Assembly: GCA_032160545.1 (NCBI GenBank)
Contig: JAVHVN010000109.1
Coordinates: 1 to 64,000, forward strand
Length of the DNA stretch: 64,000 nt
Source: DATGFB01 sp032160545
GTDB lineage: Bacteria; Actinomycetota; Actinomycetes; Mycobacteriales; Jatrophihabitantaceae
Direction of reading: 5' to 3'
Below are positions 10,066 to 17,399 of the stretch, piece by piece. Under the pieces are notes generated by a model. The model was not told the DNA's origin, made no database searches, and saw nothing but the letters and a program-made list of their open reading frames with translations. Both the position numbers and the translations under genes were made by a program. Each line of letters opens with the position of its first letter. The stretch's first letter is position 1.

Positions 10066-10923
10066 GTGAGCGATACCCCAGCGCGGCCGGACGAGACCGC
10101 ACCCGACGACGCCCCGGCCACGGCCGACGGCGTCTCGCTGCACAAGGGCGGGCCCGCGCAGGCATCCGCCGGCGACGGCAAGTCCGAGCGCATCGCCGTG
10201 CCGCGCACGATCAACCTGGTGATCGCGGCGATCGTCGTCCAAGTCGTGTTCACGCTGGTGCGTGCCCTCAGCATGTTCGGCTACACCGGCCAGCTGCAGC
10301 GGTTGCTGCTGAAGTCCAACAACGACCTGAAGCCGGCCGATCGCAAGGTGCCGTACGGGCCTGCGCAGATCGCCGACGACCTGCACCGGGTGCGCGTCAA
10401 CGGTCTCTGGACCGCCCTCGTCGTCTGCGCCGCGCTGCTGGTCCTGGCGTACACCCTGCGCCGGACGGGCACGGCGAACGTCAGCCGCTGGGCGTTGCTC
10501 ATCGTCATGGTGACGACCGGCGGCCCGTTCTCGATCGTCCCGGCCAAGGGCCTTCCGGTCGTGCCGCAGGTGTCGATGGTCCTGGCTGGGATAGCGGCAA
10601 TCGCGGCCATCGTGCTGCTGTTCGTGCCGGACTCGCGCGACTACTTCCGCGCCATCGCCGCGCAGCGCCGCGGACCGCTCGCGGCGACCCCCGCCCGGGC
10701 TGGTGCGCCGCCGCGCCCGTCGTTGCGGTCGCTGCTCATGCCGCCGAGGCAGGCGCGCGGCGCAGCTGATCCGGCCTCGCGGCGGCGACCCTCGGCGTCC
10801 GACCTCCGTACCGAGGCCCGGGTGGCGAAGGCCAAGCAGCGCAGCGACGCCGATGCGGTCGCCCGCGGTGCCGAACTGGCCCGGGCCCGGGCGAAGGCGA
10901 GTAAGAGCCGGCGGGGCGGCTGA
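10066..10923 (+). CDS. Multi-pass membrane protein of unknown function
   Basis: 285 aa from the GTG at 10066. A TACACT box 6 nt upstream and the absence of a Shine-Dalgarno suggest a leaderless mRNA. A charged, disordered N-terminus (about 1-47) is followed by four hydrophobic segments (starting near 48, 113, 143 and 167). The cytoplasmic C-terminal third is strongly basic and Ala/Arg-rich (RPSLRSLLMPPRQARGAADP onward) and ends in a helical SKSRRGG tail. No family is recognised. The stop overlaps the ATG of the following SDR gene (TGATG), so the two are probably cotranslated. Confidence 0.75.
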   Translation: MSDTPARPDETAPDDAPATADGVSLHKGGPAQASAGDGKSERIAVPRTINLVIAAIVVQVVFTLVRALSMFGYTGQLQRLLLKSNNDLKPADRKVPYGPAQIADDLHRVRVNGLWTALVVCAALLVLAYTLRRTGTANVSRWALLIVMVTTGGPFSIVPAKGLPVVPQVSMVLAGIAAIAAIVLLFVPDSRDYFRAIAAQRRGPLAATPARAGAPPRPSLRSLLMPPRQARGAADPASRRRPSASDLRTEARVAKAKQRSDADAVARGAELARARAKASKSRRGG

Positions 10924-11690
10924 TGAGCACGGCGCTCGTCACCGGAGCCACTGCCGGCATCGGCGCCGAGTTCGCCCGCCAGCTCGCCGGGCGAGGGCAC
11001 GACCTGGTGATCGTCGCCCGTGACCCTGCGCGGCTCGAGACCAGCCGCGCGGACCTGTCGCAGCGCTTCGGCGTCTCGGTCGAGGTGATCTCGGCCGACC
11101 TGTGCACCGACGAGGGCTGCACGGCCGTGGCCGCGCGCATCGCCGACCGGGGCCGTCCCGTCGAGGTGCTCGTCAACAATGCGGGCTTCGGCATGTACCG
11201 CAAGTTCGGCGAGAGCGAGCTGGCCGACGAGGAGCTCCAGCTCGACCTCAACGTCCGCGCGGTGCTTCGCCTGGCGCACCCGGCCGTGCGCGCCATGACG
11301 GCCCGCGGGTCCGGCCGGATCATCAACGTCTCGTCGGTGGCGGGGTTCGTGCCGCGCGGCGGCAACGCCACCTACTCGGCGAGCAAGGCGTACGTGACGA
11401 TGTTCAGCGAGGCGCTGTCGGTGCAGCTGCAGGGCACCGGGGTGACCGTCACAGCCGTGTGCCCGGGTTTCACGCACACCGAGTTCCACGAGCGGGCGAA
11501 CGCCGACATGTCGCACGTCCCCGCCCGGATGTGGCTCGAGGCCGCGACCGTCGTTGCGGAGGGCCTCGCCGACTCCGACCGCGGCGAACCGATCAGCGTG
11601 CCGAGCCGGCGCTACAAGACGCTGGTGACCGCCGCGCGCACGCTGCCGCGGCCGGTGCTGCGCCGCATCATGGCCCGCCGCGCCTTCTGA
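10923..11690 (+). CDS. SDR family NAD(P)-dependent oxidoreductase
   Basis: 255 aa. Classical short-chain dehydrogenase: the cofactor motif GATAGIG lies at about 7-13, followed by NNAG, the active-site Ser in INVSSVAG, and Tyr-x-x-x-Lys as YSASK at 151-155. Substrate unknown; the C-terminal lid region differs from fatty-acyl reductases such as FabG. The start overlaps the stop of the membrane-protein gene by 1 nt. No further operon partner is evident downstream. Confidence 0.9.
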   Translation: MSTALVTGATAGIGAEFARQLAGRGHDLVIVARDPARLETSRADLSQRFGVSVEVISADLCTDEGCTAVAARIADRGRPVEVLVNNAGFGMYRKFGESELADEELQLDLNVRAVLRLAHPAVRAMTARGSGRIINVSSVAGFVPRGGNATYSASKAYVTMFSEALSVQLQGTGVTVTAVCPGFTHTEFHERANADMSHVPARMWLEAATVVAEGLADSDRGEPISVPSRRYKTLVTAARTLPRPVLRRIMARRAF

Positions 11691-11716
11691 CGTCCGGCCG
11701 GGCGGCGCTCGACTGA

Positions 11717-11949
11717 TCAGAGCGCGAAGGCGGCTCGGCCGCCGGGCGGTGCCGCGGGAACGGTGGGCGCCGGCGGCGCTTCGGGTTTTGGCGGTCGGCC
11801 GGCATGGCGAGCGGCGAGAGGGCCGGCGGCGAGAGGGCCGGCGGTGAGTCGGCGTCGCCGGGCTCGTCCGTCCTGGCGGTGGATTCGGTGTCGGACTCGA
11901 GCCCGAGGGCTGCCCGCATCGCTGCCTCGAGTGACGAACGGTCGTTCAT
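11717..11949 (-). pseudogene. Small acidic/proline-rich gene, apparently frameshifted
   Basis: The reading frame from the ATG at 11949 gives a sensible start (MNDRSSLEAAMRAALGLESD, then an acidic stretch). After about residue 45 it becomes an Arg-rich shadow that runs into the neighbouring SDR gene. The -1 alternative frame from there reads RPPKPEAPPAPTVPAAPP...RAAFAL and stops at 11717, right beside the convergent SDR stop. This suggests one frameshift (real or sequencing) near the 15-bp tandem repeat at about 11812-11842. Function unknown. Confidence 0.4.
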
Positions 11950-12042
11950 GACGTGAGACTAATCGGTCACAAGCAGTCAAAGCGGCGGCGCCGAAGAGTC
12001 GCCGCCATGGACGTGATCAGCCCGTTGCGGCCGCTGTCTGAT

Positions 12043-12061
12043 GTCTGGTTGAATACCAGAC
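12043..12061. promoter_or_regulatory. Inverted repeat upstream of secreted-protein gene
   Basis: GTCTGGT-TGAAT-ACCAGAC is a perfect 7-bp inverted repeat with a 5-bp spacer, ending 25 bp before the ATG at 12087. The position and size fit an operator for a dimeric regulator; no regulator gene is adjacent. Confidence 0.45.
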
Positions 12062-12086
12062 GTCGGGGACGAGCGAAAGGTGCGTT

Positions 12087-12632
12087 ATGTCGCGCGTCCG
12101 GGCGGCCGTCATCGCGGCCGTGATGAGTTGTCTCCTGCTTCAGCTGGCACCTGCTTCCCATGCCGCGGGCAACGGCGGCCCGACCGATGCCGCTGGCCGC
12201 GCCTTGGCGGCACTGCGCAGAGCGGCTGTTGGCGACGTGCCGGCGGGGCACGCCGTGGCCACGCCCGGCCACGCTGCGGTGCACCTGCCCACGCCGTCGC
12301 AGCCCTACCTCGAGCTTCGCGACGGAGCAGGTGCCGCGGTACGCGCGCCCGCGCCGCGGGGTGCGCAGGCGACGACCGCCGGTTCGACGCCGCTCTACGT
12401 GGACACCGCCGGCCACAGCGCCACCGCGTTCGAGCCGGTCCCGGGTGGGGCGCGGCAGCTGTTCGTCCTGCTCGACCGGCATGCGCCGAGCAGCGTCAGC
12501 GTCCCGATCGAGCTGCCCAGCGGTGCGGGAATGGTCGCCGACGGCGCCGGCGGCTACGGCGCCGACGGCGCCTGCGTGAAGGTGAAGTCGACCCTGCAGG
12601 TGTCCGAGTACCGCGGCGGATACTGCCGATGA
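12087..12632 (+). CDS. Secreted protein of unknown function
   Basis: 181 aa. GAAAGG (12075-12080) is 6 nt before the ATG. An N-terminal Sec signal peptide (about 1-26, ending SHAA) is followed by an Ala/Pro/Gly-rich region and a beta-rich C-terminal domain (LYVDTAGHSATAFEPVPGG onward). The only two cysteines of the mature part (DGACVKV and GGYCR) are close to the C-terminus and could form a disulphide. No family is recognised. It may be cotranscribed with the small membrane protein at 12659. Confidence 0.7.
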   Translation: MSRVRAAVIAAVMSCLLLQLAPASHAAGNGGPTDAAGRALAALRRAAVGDVPAGHAVATPGHAAVHLPTPSQPYLELRDGAGAAVRAPAPRGAQATTAGSTPLYVDTAGHSATAFEPVPGGARQLFVLLDRHAPSSVSVPIELPSGAGMVADGAGGYGADGACVKVKSTLQVSEYRGGYCR

Positions 12633-12658
12633 GCGCCGTTCGAGGCGGGTGAGCTGCC

Positions 12659-12931
12659 GTGTTGGTTGTGTGGGCCGTGATGGTGCCGTTGATCGCCTCG
12701 TCCTACCTCGCCGGCTACCTCGACCGGCGCCGCCGAGGGTCGACGACCGACTGGACGTTCATCCGCAATCCCACGGCGCTGGCGATCGGGGCAGCCGCGG
12801 CCGGGGTCATCGTCGGTCCGGGCATGACGTCGCTGCGAGGGGTACTGCTCGCGATCGTCCCCGCGCTGTTCGTGACGGCGGCGCTCGCGCTCACGGTGCA
12901 CCGGCGCGGTGTCGGCAGGCGGCTGCCGTGA
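12659..12931 (+). CDS. Small membrane protein (90 aa)
   Basis: GTG start. Three hydrophobic segments (about 2-20, 38-56 and 63-82) are separated by a basic YLDRRRRGS loop. No known family. It follows the secreted-protein gene by 26 bp and converges on the C2H2 mini-protein gene with a 10-bp gap. Confidence 0.6.
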   Translation: MLVVWAVMVPLIASSYLAGYLDRRRRGSTTDWTFIRNPTALAIGAAAAGVIVGPGMTSLRGVLLAIVPALFVTAALALTVHRRGVGRRLP

Positions 12932-12941
12932 CCGCGCCGGA

Positions 12942-13106
12942 TCAGCGCGGCGGTCTCGGCGGGGCGGGGGTCGGCGGCTCGGGCGCGATCCGGTGCGCGA
13001 CCGGATAGTCGTGCTGGAAGTCGGGATGCTCGTCTCTGCAGTGTTGGTCGAGTTCGGTCTTCCACGTGAACCGCAGCTCGCACTTCGGGCATTGGTGGAC
13101 AGTCAT
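12942..13106 (-). CDS. C2H2 zinc-finger-like mini-protein (54 aa)
   Basis: 54 aa beginning MTVHQCPKCELRFTWKTEL. It carries one C-x2-C-x12-H-x4-H motif (Cys6, Cys9, His22, His27), the spacing of a classical C2H2 finger. A His/Pro-rich tail (PEPPTPAPPRPPR) follows. A perfect GGAGG (13113-13117) lies 6 nt upstream of the ATG, strong support for translation. Similar one-finger proteins occur in actinobacteria, but their role (DNA, RNA or protein binding) is not established. It is too short for usual ORF cut-offs. Confidence 0.75.
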   Translation of the reverse strand: MTVHQCPKCELRFTWKTELDQHCRDEHPDFQHDYPVAHRIAPEPPTPAPPRPPR

Positions 13107-13187
13107 GCTGCACCTCCGAAACGTGCCTCAACTCCATTACGCCACCGCCCCGGAGCGGGTGCCATTCATCGGCATAAAGTGGCTGCT

Positions 13188-13715
13188 GTGAATGACCGCG
13201 ACGAGTTGCTTCAGATGATCAAGGACCTCGCCGTGGTGCACGGCCCGGTGACGTTGTCGTCCGGGCGCGAGGCCGACTACTACATCGACCTGCGGCGGAT
13301 CACCCTGCAGCGCAGCGCGGCGCCACTGGTCGGGCGGGTGCTGCGCGAGGTGACCGCCGACTGGACGTACAGCGCGGCGGGTGGGCTCACCCTCGGGGCC
13401 GACCCCGTCGCGACGGCGATCCTGCACGCGTCCGGCGGGGCGATCGACGCGTTCGTGGTGCGCAAGGCAGAGAAGAAGCACGGGATGCAGCGACGGGTCG
13501 AGGGGCCCGACATCAGCGGCCGGCGCGTCCTGGTCGTCGAGGACGTCTCGACCACCGGAGGCAGCCCGCTGACTGCGGTCGAGGCCGTGCGCGAGGCCGG
13601 GGCGCAGGTCGTGGGGGTGGCCACGATCGTCGACCGCGGCGCCCGCGCGGCGATCGAAGCCGAGGGCCTCGAATACCGCAGCGCCTACACCCTCGCCGAC
13701 CTCGGCCTCTCCTGA
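13188..13715 (+). CDS. pyrE: Orotate phosphoribosyltransferase
   Basis: 175 aa from the GTG at 13188. It converts orotate and PRPP to OMP in pyrimidine synthesis. The N-terminal TLSSGREADYYIDLRRITL is the orotate-binding hood typical of actinobacterial PyrE. The catalytic-loop motif VRKAEKKHG and the PRPP-binding motif VLVVEDVSTTGGS are both present. The length is usual for the short actinobacterial form. TAAAGT ends 7 nt before the GTG with no RBS, so it is probably leaderless. The TrmH-like gene follows after 8 bp. Confidence 0.95.
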   Translation: MNDRDELLQMIKDLAVVHGPVTLSSGREADYYIDLRRITLQRSAAPLVGRVLREVTADWTYSAAGGLTLGADPVATAILHASGGAIDAFVVRKAEKKHGMQRRVEGPDISGRRVLVVEDVSTTGGSPLTAVEAVREAGAQVVGVATIVDRGARAAIEAEGLEYRSAYTLADLGLS

Positions 13716-13723
13716 ATCTCCTC

Positions 13724-14395
13724 GTGAGCCGAGTGGGCGCCGGATCCGGACCACTCGAGCCGACGACCGAGCGGGGCGACGGACGGGACGGGCCCGGGGT
13801 GGGGCCCCTTCCGCGGCCGTGGCCGGATGACCCTCGCCTCGACCCGGAGCTGCTCGCGGCCGGCGACCATCGCAACGTCGTCGACCGCTACCGGTACTGG
13901 CGGCTCGAGGCGATCGTCGCCGACCTGGACGAGCGGCGCCACGAGTTCGCCGTCGCGATCGAGAACTGGCAGCACGACCTCAACATCGGGACGGTCGTGC
14001 GCACTGCCAACGCCTTCCTCGCGCGCGAGGTCGTGATCGTCGGACGGCGCCGGTGGAACCGCCGCGGCGCGATGGTCACCGACCGGTACCAGCACATCAG
14101 GCACGTCCCCGACATCGCGACGCTCGCGTCGTACGCGGCGGACGAGGGCTACACGGTCGTCGCGGTCGACAACCTGCCCGGGGCCGTCCCGATCGAGACG
14201 ATCACCTTGCCGCGTAAGGCATTGCTGCTCTTCGGGCAGGAGAGCGTCGGCCTCGGCGACGACGCCAGGGCCGCCGCGTCCGTCGTCTGCTCGATCGCCC
14301 AGTTCGGGTCGACCCGATCGATCAACGCGGGCGTGGCCGCCGGCATCGCGATGCACACCTGGATCCGCCAGCATGCATCGTCACCGGCCACGTGA
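13724..14395 (+). CDS. TrmH/SpoU family RNA 2'-O-methyltransferase
   Basis: 223 aa. SPOUT-fold methyltransferase acting on rRNA or tRNA with SAM. Motif 1 is DLNIGTVVRTANAF, motif 2 LLFGQESVGL and motif 3 SIAQFGSTRSINAGVAAGIA, which form the trefoil knot. The first 30 residues are low-complexity, so the true start may lie further in. It directly follows pyrE and is probably in the same transcript. The target nucleotide cannot be told from sequence. Confidence 0.9.
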   Translation: MSRVGAGSGPLEPTTERGDGRDGPGVGPLPRPWPDDPRLDPELLAAGDHRNVVDRYRYWRLEAIVADLDERRHEFAVAIENWQHDLNIGTVVRTANAFLAREVVIVGRRRWNRRGAMVTDRYQHIRHVPDIATLASYAADEGYTVVAVDNLPGAVPIETITLPRKALLLFGQESVGLGDDARAAASVVCSIAQFGSTRSINAGVAAGIAMHTWIRQHASSPAT

Positions 14396-14425
14396 TCTTG
14401 ACCCATCGGCCATTACGGTGAGCAC

Positions 14426-14854
14426 ATGACCGAACGGATCGTCGAGCGCAACCTGCCCATCGTCGAGGAGTTCCGCGCCAACGGGGGCCGCGTCGGCGGC
14501 CCGTTCGACGGTGCGTCGATGCTGCTGCTGCACCATCGTGGCCGCGCCAGCAACGCCGAGTACGTCAGCCCGCTGGCGTACCTGCCCGGCTCCAACGGGA
14601 CCATGTACGTCTTCGCATCGGCGGGCGGGCGCCCCGAGCACCCGCAGTGGTATCGCAACCTCGTCGCCGCCGGGACGGCCGAGATCGAGGTCGGCACCGA
14701 CCGGTTCCCCGTCTCCGCCGAGGAGCTGTCCGGCGCCGAGCGTGACCGCGCCTACGCGGGGCAGGTCGAGCGCATGCCCGGCTTCGGTGACTACGAGCGC
14801 AACCTGGAAGGCGTGCGGACGATCCCGGTCGTCGCCCTGCACCCCGTCGGCTAG
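14426..14854 (+). CDS. Ddn-like deazaflavin (F420)-dependent oxidoreductase
   Basis: 142 aa. Member of the nitroreductase/quinone reductase family of F420H2-dependent split-barrel enzymes. Characteristic elements are LLLHHRGRASNAEYVSPLAY, the MYVFASAGGRPEHPQWYRNL core and an EIEVGTDRFPV strand. It probably reduces quinones or other hydrophobic acceptors at the membrane. TACGGT ends exactly 6 nt before the ATG and no Shine-Dalgarno is present, so the mRNA is probably leaderless. The stop overlaps the 3' end of the convergent importer gene by 4 bp. Confidence 0.88.
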   Translation: MTERIVERNLPIVEEFRANGGRVGGPFDGASMLLLHHRGRASNAEYVSPLAYLPGSNGTMYVFASAGGRPEHPQWYRNLVAAGTAEIEVGTDRFPVSAEELSGAERDRAYAGQVERMPGFGDYERNLEGVRTIPVVALHPVG

Positions 14855-17235
14855 CGCCCCGCAACCAGCTCGTAACGCGGGTTGGCCAGGGCGAGGTGTC
14901 CCTTGTACTCACCCACCCGGCCGGTCGCGCGCAGCACCGTCCCCGGCTCGATCCCGGGGATGCTGGTGCGCCCGAAGAACAGCAGCCGCACGCCGCCCGA
15001 GCCGTCGAACACCTGCACCTCGAGCGAGCGCCCCGCCTGCGTCCCGACCTGCACCGCTTTGACCTTGCCTTCGATGGTCACCCGCTGCTTCCAGCCCACC
15101 GAGCCGATCGGCGTGACACCGCTGGAGCAGGTCGCGGCCGGTGTACGGGTTACCGGCGCCGCCTCCGGCAGGGCGGGACGTCGGGCCGTCTCGTGCCGAC
15201 GCACCTCGAGCTGCTCGACCAGCTCGTGCGGCAGAGTCGTGTCGAACGGCACGATCGTCGCGGCCACGTGCGGGATGCGCCCTACGGCCTCGGCGATCCG
15301 GTCGGCGGTGCGGTCGTGCAACAGCCGCTGCGAGAGCCGGCGGAACGTCCGCCGCGGCAGCAGGACGGTCACCTCGGCCTGGTCGAGCACCACCGTGTCG
15401 AGGGCGAGCTGCGTCGCGGCCTTGACGAGCCGGCGGTCGGCGCATTCGACGACGGTGAGCGGCACCCGATCGCCGAGCTTGCGCTCTATCCACGAACAAC
15501 GCAGCTCCTCGGCCAGCACGTTGTCGACCATGAAGTGCACCGCTTGCACGCTCGTCGGGCGCAGGCTGCCCGCGTACCGCAGGGCGCGCAGCACCGCGAG
15601 ATCCAGACGATCCACGAGGACGAGCACGGTGTGCCTGGCGTAGTGCGGTGCCTCGGCCTGGTCCTGACGAATCCACGTCACCAGGTCGAGTGCCTTGGCC
15701 TCGTCCCGGTAGCGGCGGTTGAGCCGCATGAGCACCAACCACATGACCGGGAACAGCACGACGACGAGCCACGCGCCCTCGGTGAACTTGACCACCGCGA
15801 AGATCAGCACCACGAGCGCCGAGACGATGCCGCTCGTCGCGTTGATGACCGCCTTCTTGCGCCACCCCGGCGCGCGATGCGTGCGGTGGTATTTGGCCAT
15901 GCCGAGGCCCGCCATCGTGAACCCGGTGAACACACCGATCGCATAGAACGGGATCAGCTTGTCGACGTGTGGCCCGACGCCGATGACGAGCGCGAGCGCG
16001 GCGACGGTGAGAACGATGATTCCGTTGCTGAAGGCGAGCCGGTGCCCGCGCCGGGTCATCTGCCGCGGCAGGAACGAGTCCTCGGCGATGAAGCTGGCCA
16101 GGAACGGGAAGCCGGTGAACGGGGTGTTCGCGCCGGTGAACAGGATGAGCATGGTCGCGATCTGTACCGCTACGAACCCGGCCTGGCCGTACCAGGCGTT
16201 GCCGAACACGGTCTTGGCCACCTGACTGATGACCGTCGGGCTGCCATGGACGAACGGTGTCGCGTGCGTCCGCCACGCGAGGAACGAGATGCCGAGGACG
16301 AGCGTGCCCAGGGTCGCGCTCATGATCGTCAATGTCCGGCGCGCGTTCAGGCCCTCGGGCTTCTTGAACGCGCTGACGCCGTTGGAGATCGCCTCCAGGC
16401 CGGTCAGCGACGCACCGCCGTTCGCGAACGCTCTGAGCAACGCGAAGATCGCGAACGCGGAGAGAACCTGGTGGTGCTGATCGGCCACCGTGATGAGGCT
16501 GTCGCTCGGTGCGTAGCGAACGGTCGGCAGGTCGCCGACGAGTTCGCGGACGACGCCGACGAGCACCACCAGACCGGCGGTGGCGACGAAGAGATAGGTC
16601 GGCAGCGCGAACGCCTTGCCGGCTTCGCGGATGCCGCGCAGGTTGCCGTACGCCAGCAGCAGGACCGCGCCGATGGTGATCCCGTACGTCCACCCCTTCG
16701 TGTTCAGCGACGGGACGAGCGACGTGATGGCCGCCGTCCCCGCGGCGGACTGCACGGCCACGGTGACGATGTAGTCGATCAGTAGCGCTACCGAAGCGAT
16801 CTGGGCGACCTTCGGCCCGAAGTTGTCGCGCGCGACGACGTACGAGCCGCCGGCCCGGGTGTAGATCGTGACGATCTCCCGGTACGACAAGGTCGTCAGG
16901 ACGAGCAGCCCCAGCACGACCGCCGTCATCGGCATCAGGATGTGGAACCCTGCCAGGCCGAAGATCGGCAGCAGGACGATGAGCATCTCCTCGGAGCCGT
17001 ACGCGGACGACGAGATGCAGTCCGAGGACAGGACGCCGAGGGCGGACTTCTTGCTCAGCCGCTCGTCGTGCAGCTGTGCCGTGACGAGCGGCTTGCCGAG
17101 AACCATGCGCTTCGCGCGGTACCCCACCCGCTCGGGCACGCGCACGGAACGCCCGTCGATCTCGGGCAGCGTGTGGTCGAGGGTCGTCACGAATCGATGC
17201 AAGCCCCTGGCCCGAGGCGCGAGAGCCATCCTCAC
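14851..17235 (-). CDS. KimA-like potassium importer (APC/KUP-type) fused to an OB-fold domain
   Basis: 794 aa. The N-terminal 500 residues or so are a 12-helix APC-superfamily transporter resembling KimA of Bacillus: LSKKSALGVLSSDCISSSAYG, TRAGGSYVVARDNFG and the LIDYIVTVAVQSAAGTAAIT segment. A soluble domain follows (about 540-680, USP-like). The last 80 residues or so (KQRVTIEGKVKAVQVG ... HLALANPRYELV) look like an OB-fold of the RecG/tRNA-anticodon type. The start is uncertain: GTG at 17235 or ATG at 17229, neither with a good RBS. It is divergent from kdpDE, so the substrate is probably K+. A transporter/OB-fold fusion is unusual. Confidence 0.8.
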   Translation of the reverse strand: MRMALAPRARGLHRFVTTLDHTLPEIDGRSVRVPERVGYRAKRMVLGKPLVTAQLHDERLSKKSALGVLSSDCISSSAYGSEEMLIVLLPIFGLAGFHILMPMTAVVLGLLVLTTLSYREIVTIYTRAGGSYVVARDNFGPKVAQIASVALLIDYIVTVAVQSAAGTAAITSLVPSLNTKGWTYGITIGAVLLLAYGNLRGIREAGKAFALPTYLFVATAGLVVLVGVVRELVGDLPTVRYAPSDSLITVADQHHQVLSAFAIFALLRAFANGGASLTGLEAISNGVSAFKKPEGLNARRTLTIMSATLGTLVLGISFLAWRTHATPFVHGSPTVISQVAKTVFGNAWYGQAGFVAVQIATMLILFTGANTPFTGFPFLASFIAEDSFLPRQMTRRGHRLAFSNGIIVLTVAALALVIGVGPHVDKLIPFYAIGVFTGFTMAGLGMAKYHRTHRAPGWRKKAVINATSGIVSALVVLIFAVVKFTEGAWLVVVLFPVMWLVLMRLNRRYRDEAKALDLVTWIRQDQAEAPHYARHTVLVLVDRLDLAVLRALRYAGSLRPTSVQAVHFMVDNVLAEELRCSWIERKLGDRVPLTVVECADRRLVKAATQLALDTVVLDQAEVTVLLPRRTFRRLSQRLLHDRTADRIAEAVGRIPHVAATIVPFDTTLPHELVEQLEVRRHETARRPALPEAAPVTRTPAATCSSGVTPIGSVGWKQRVTIEGKVKAVQVGTQAGRSLEVQVFDGSGGVRLLFFGRTSIPGIEPGTVLRATGRVGEYKGHLALANPRYELVAGR

Positions 17236-17399
17236 GGATCATTCACGCGATCCTCACCGGATCGCGACCTACAGATCGCCGGCCCGAGACCCTCTTCCGT
17301 GATCGACTCGCACGTGACGGCGCCACGGCCCGGTCGAGCACGAATCGAGCACGAGCTGTGAGTCATGCTGTTCTGAGACGTCGTCCGGTGGGAGTTGCC

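Noticed and set aside
14896..16785. 629-codon plus-strand frame opposite the importer
   Set aside because: His/Arg/Asp-rich noise; the minus-strand transporter is clear.
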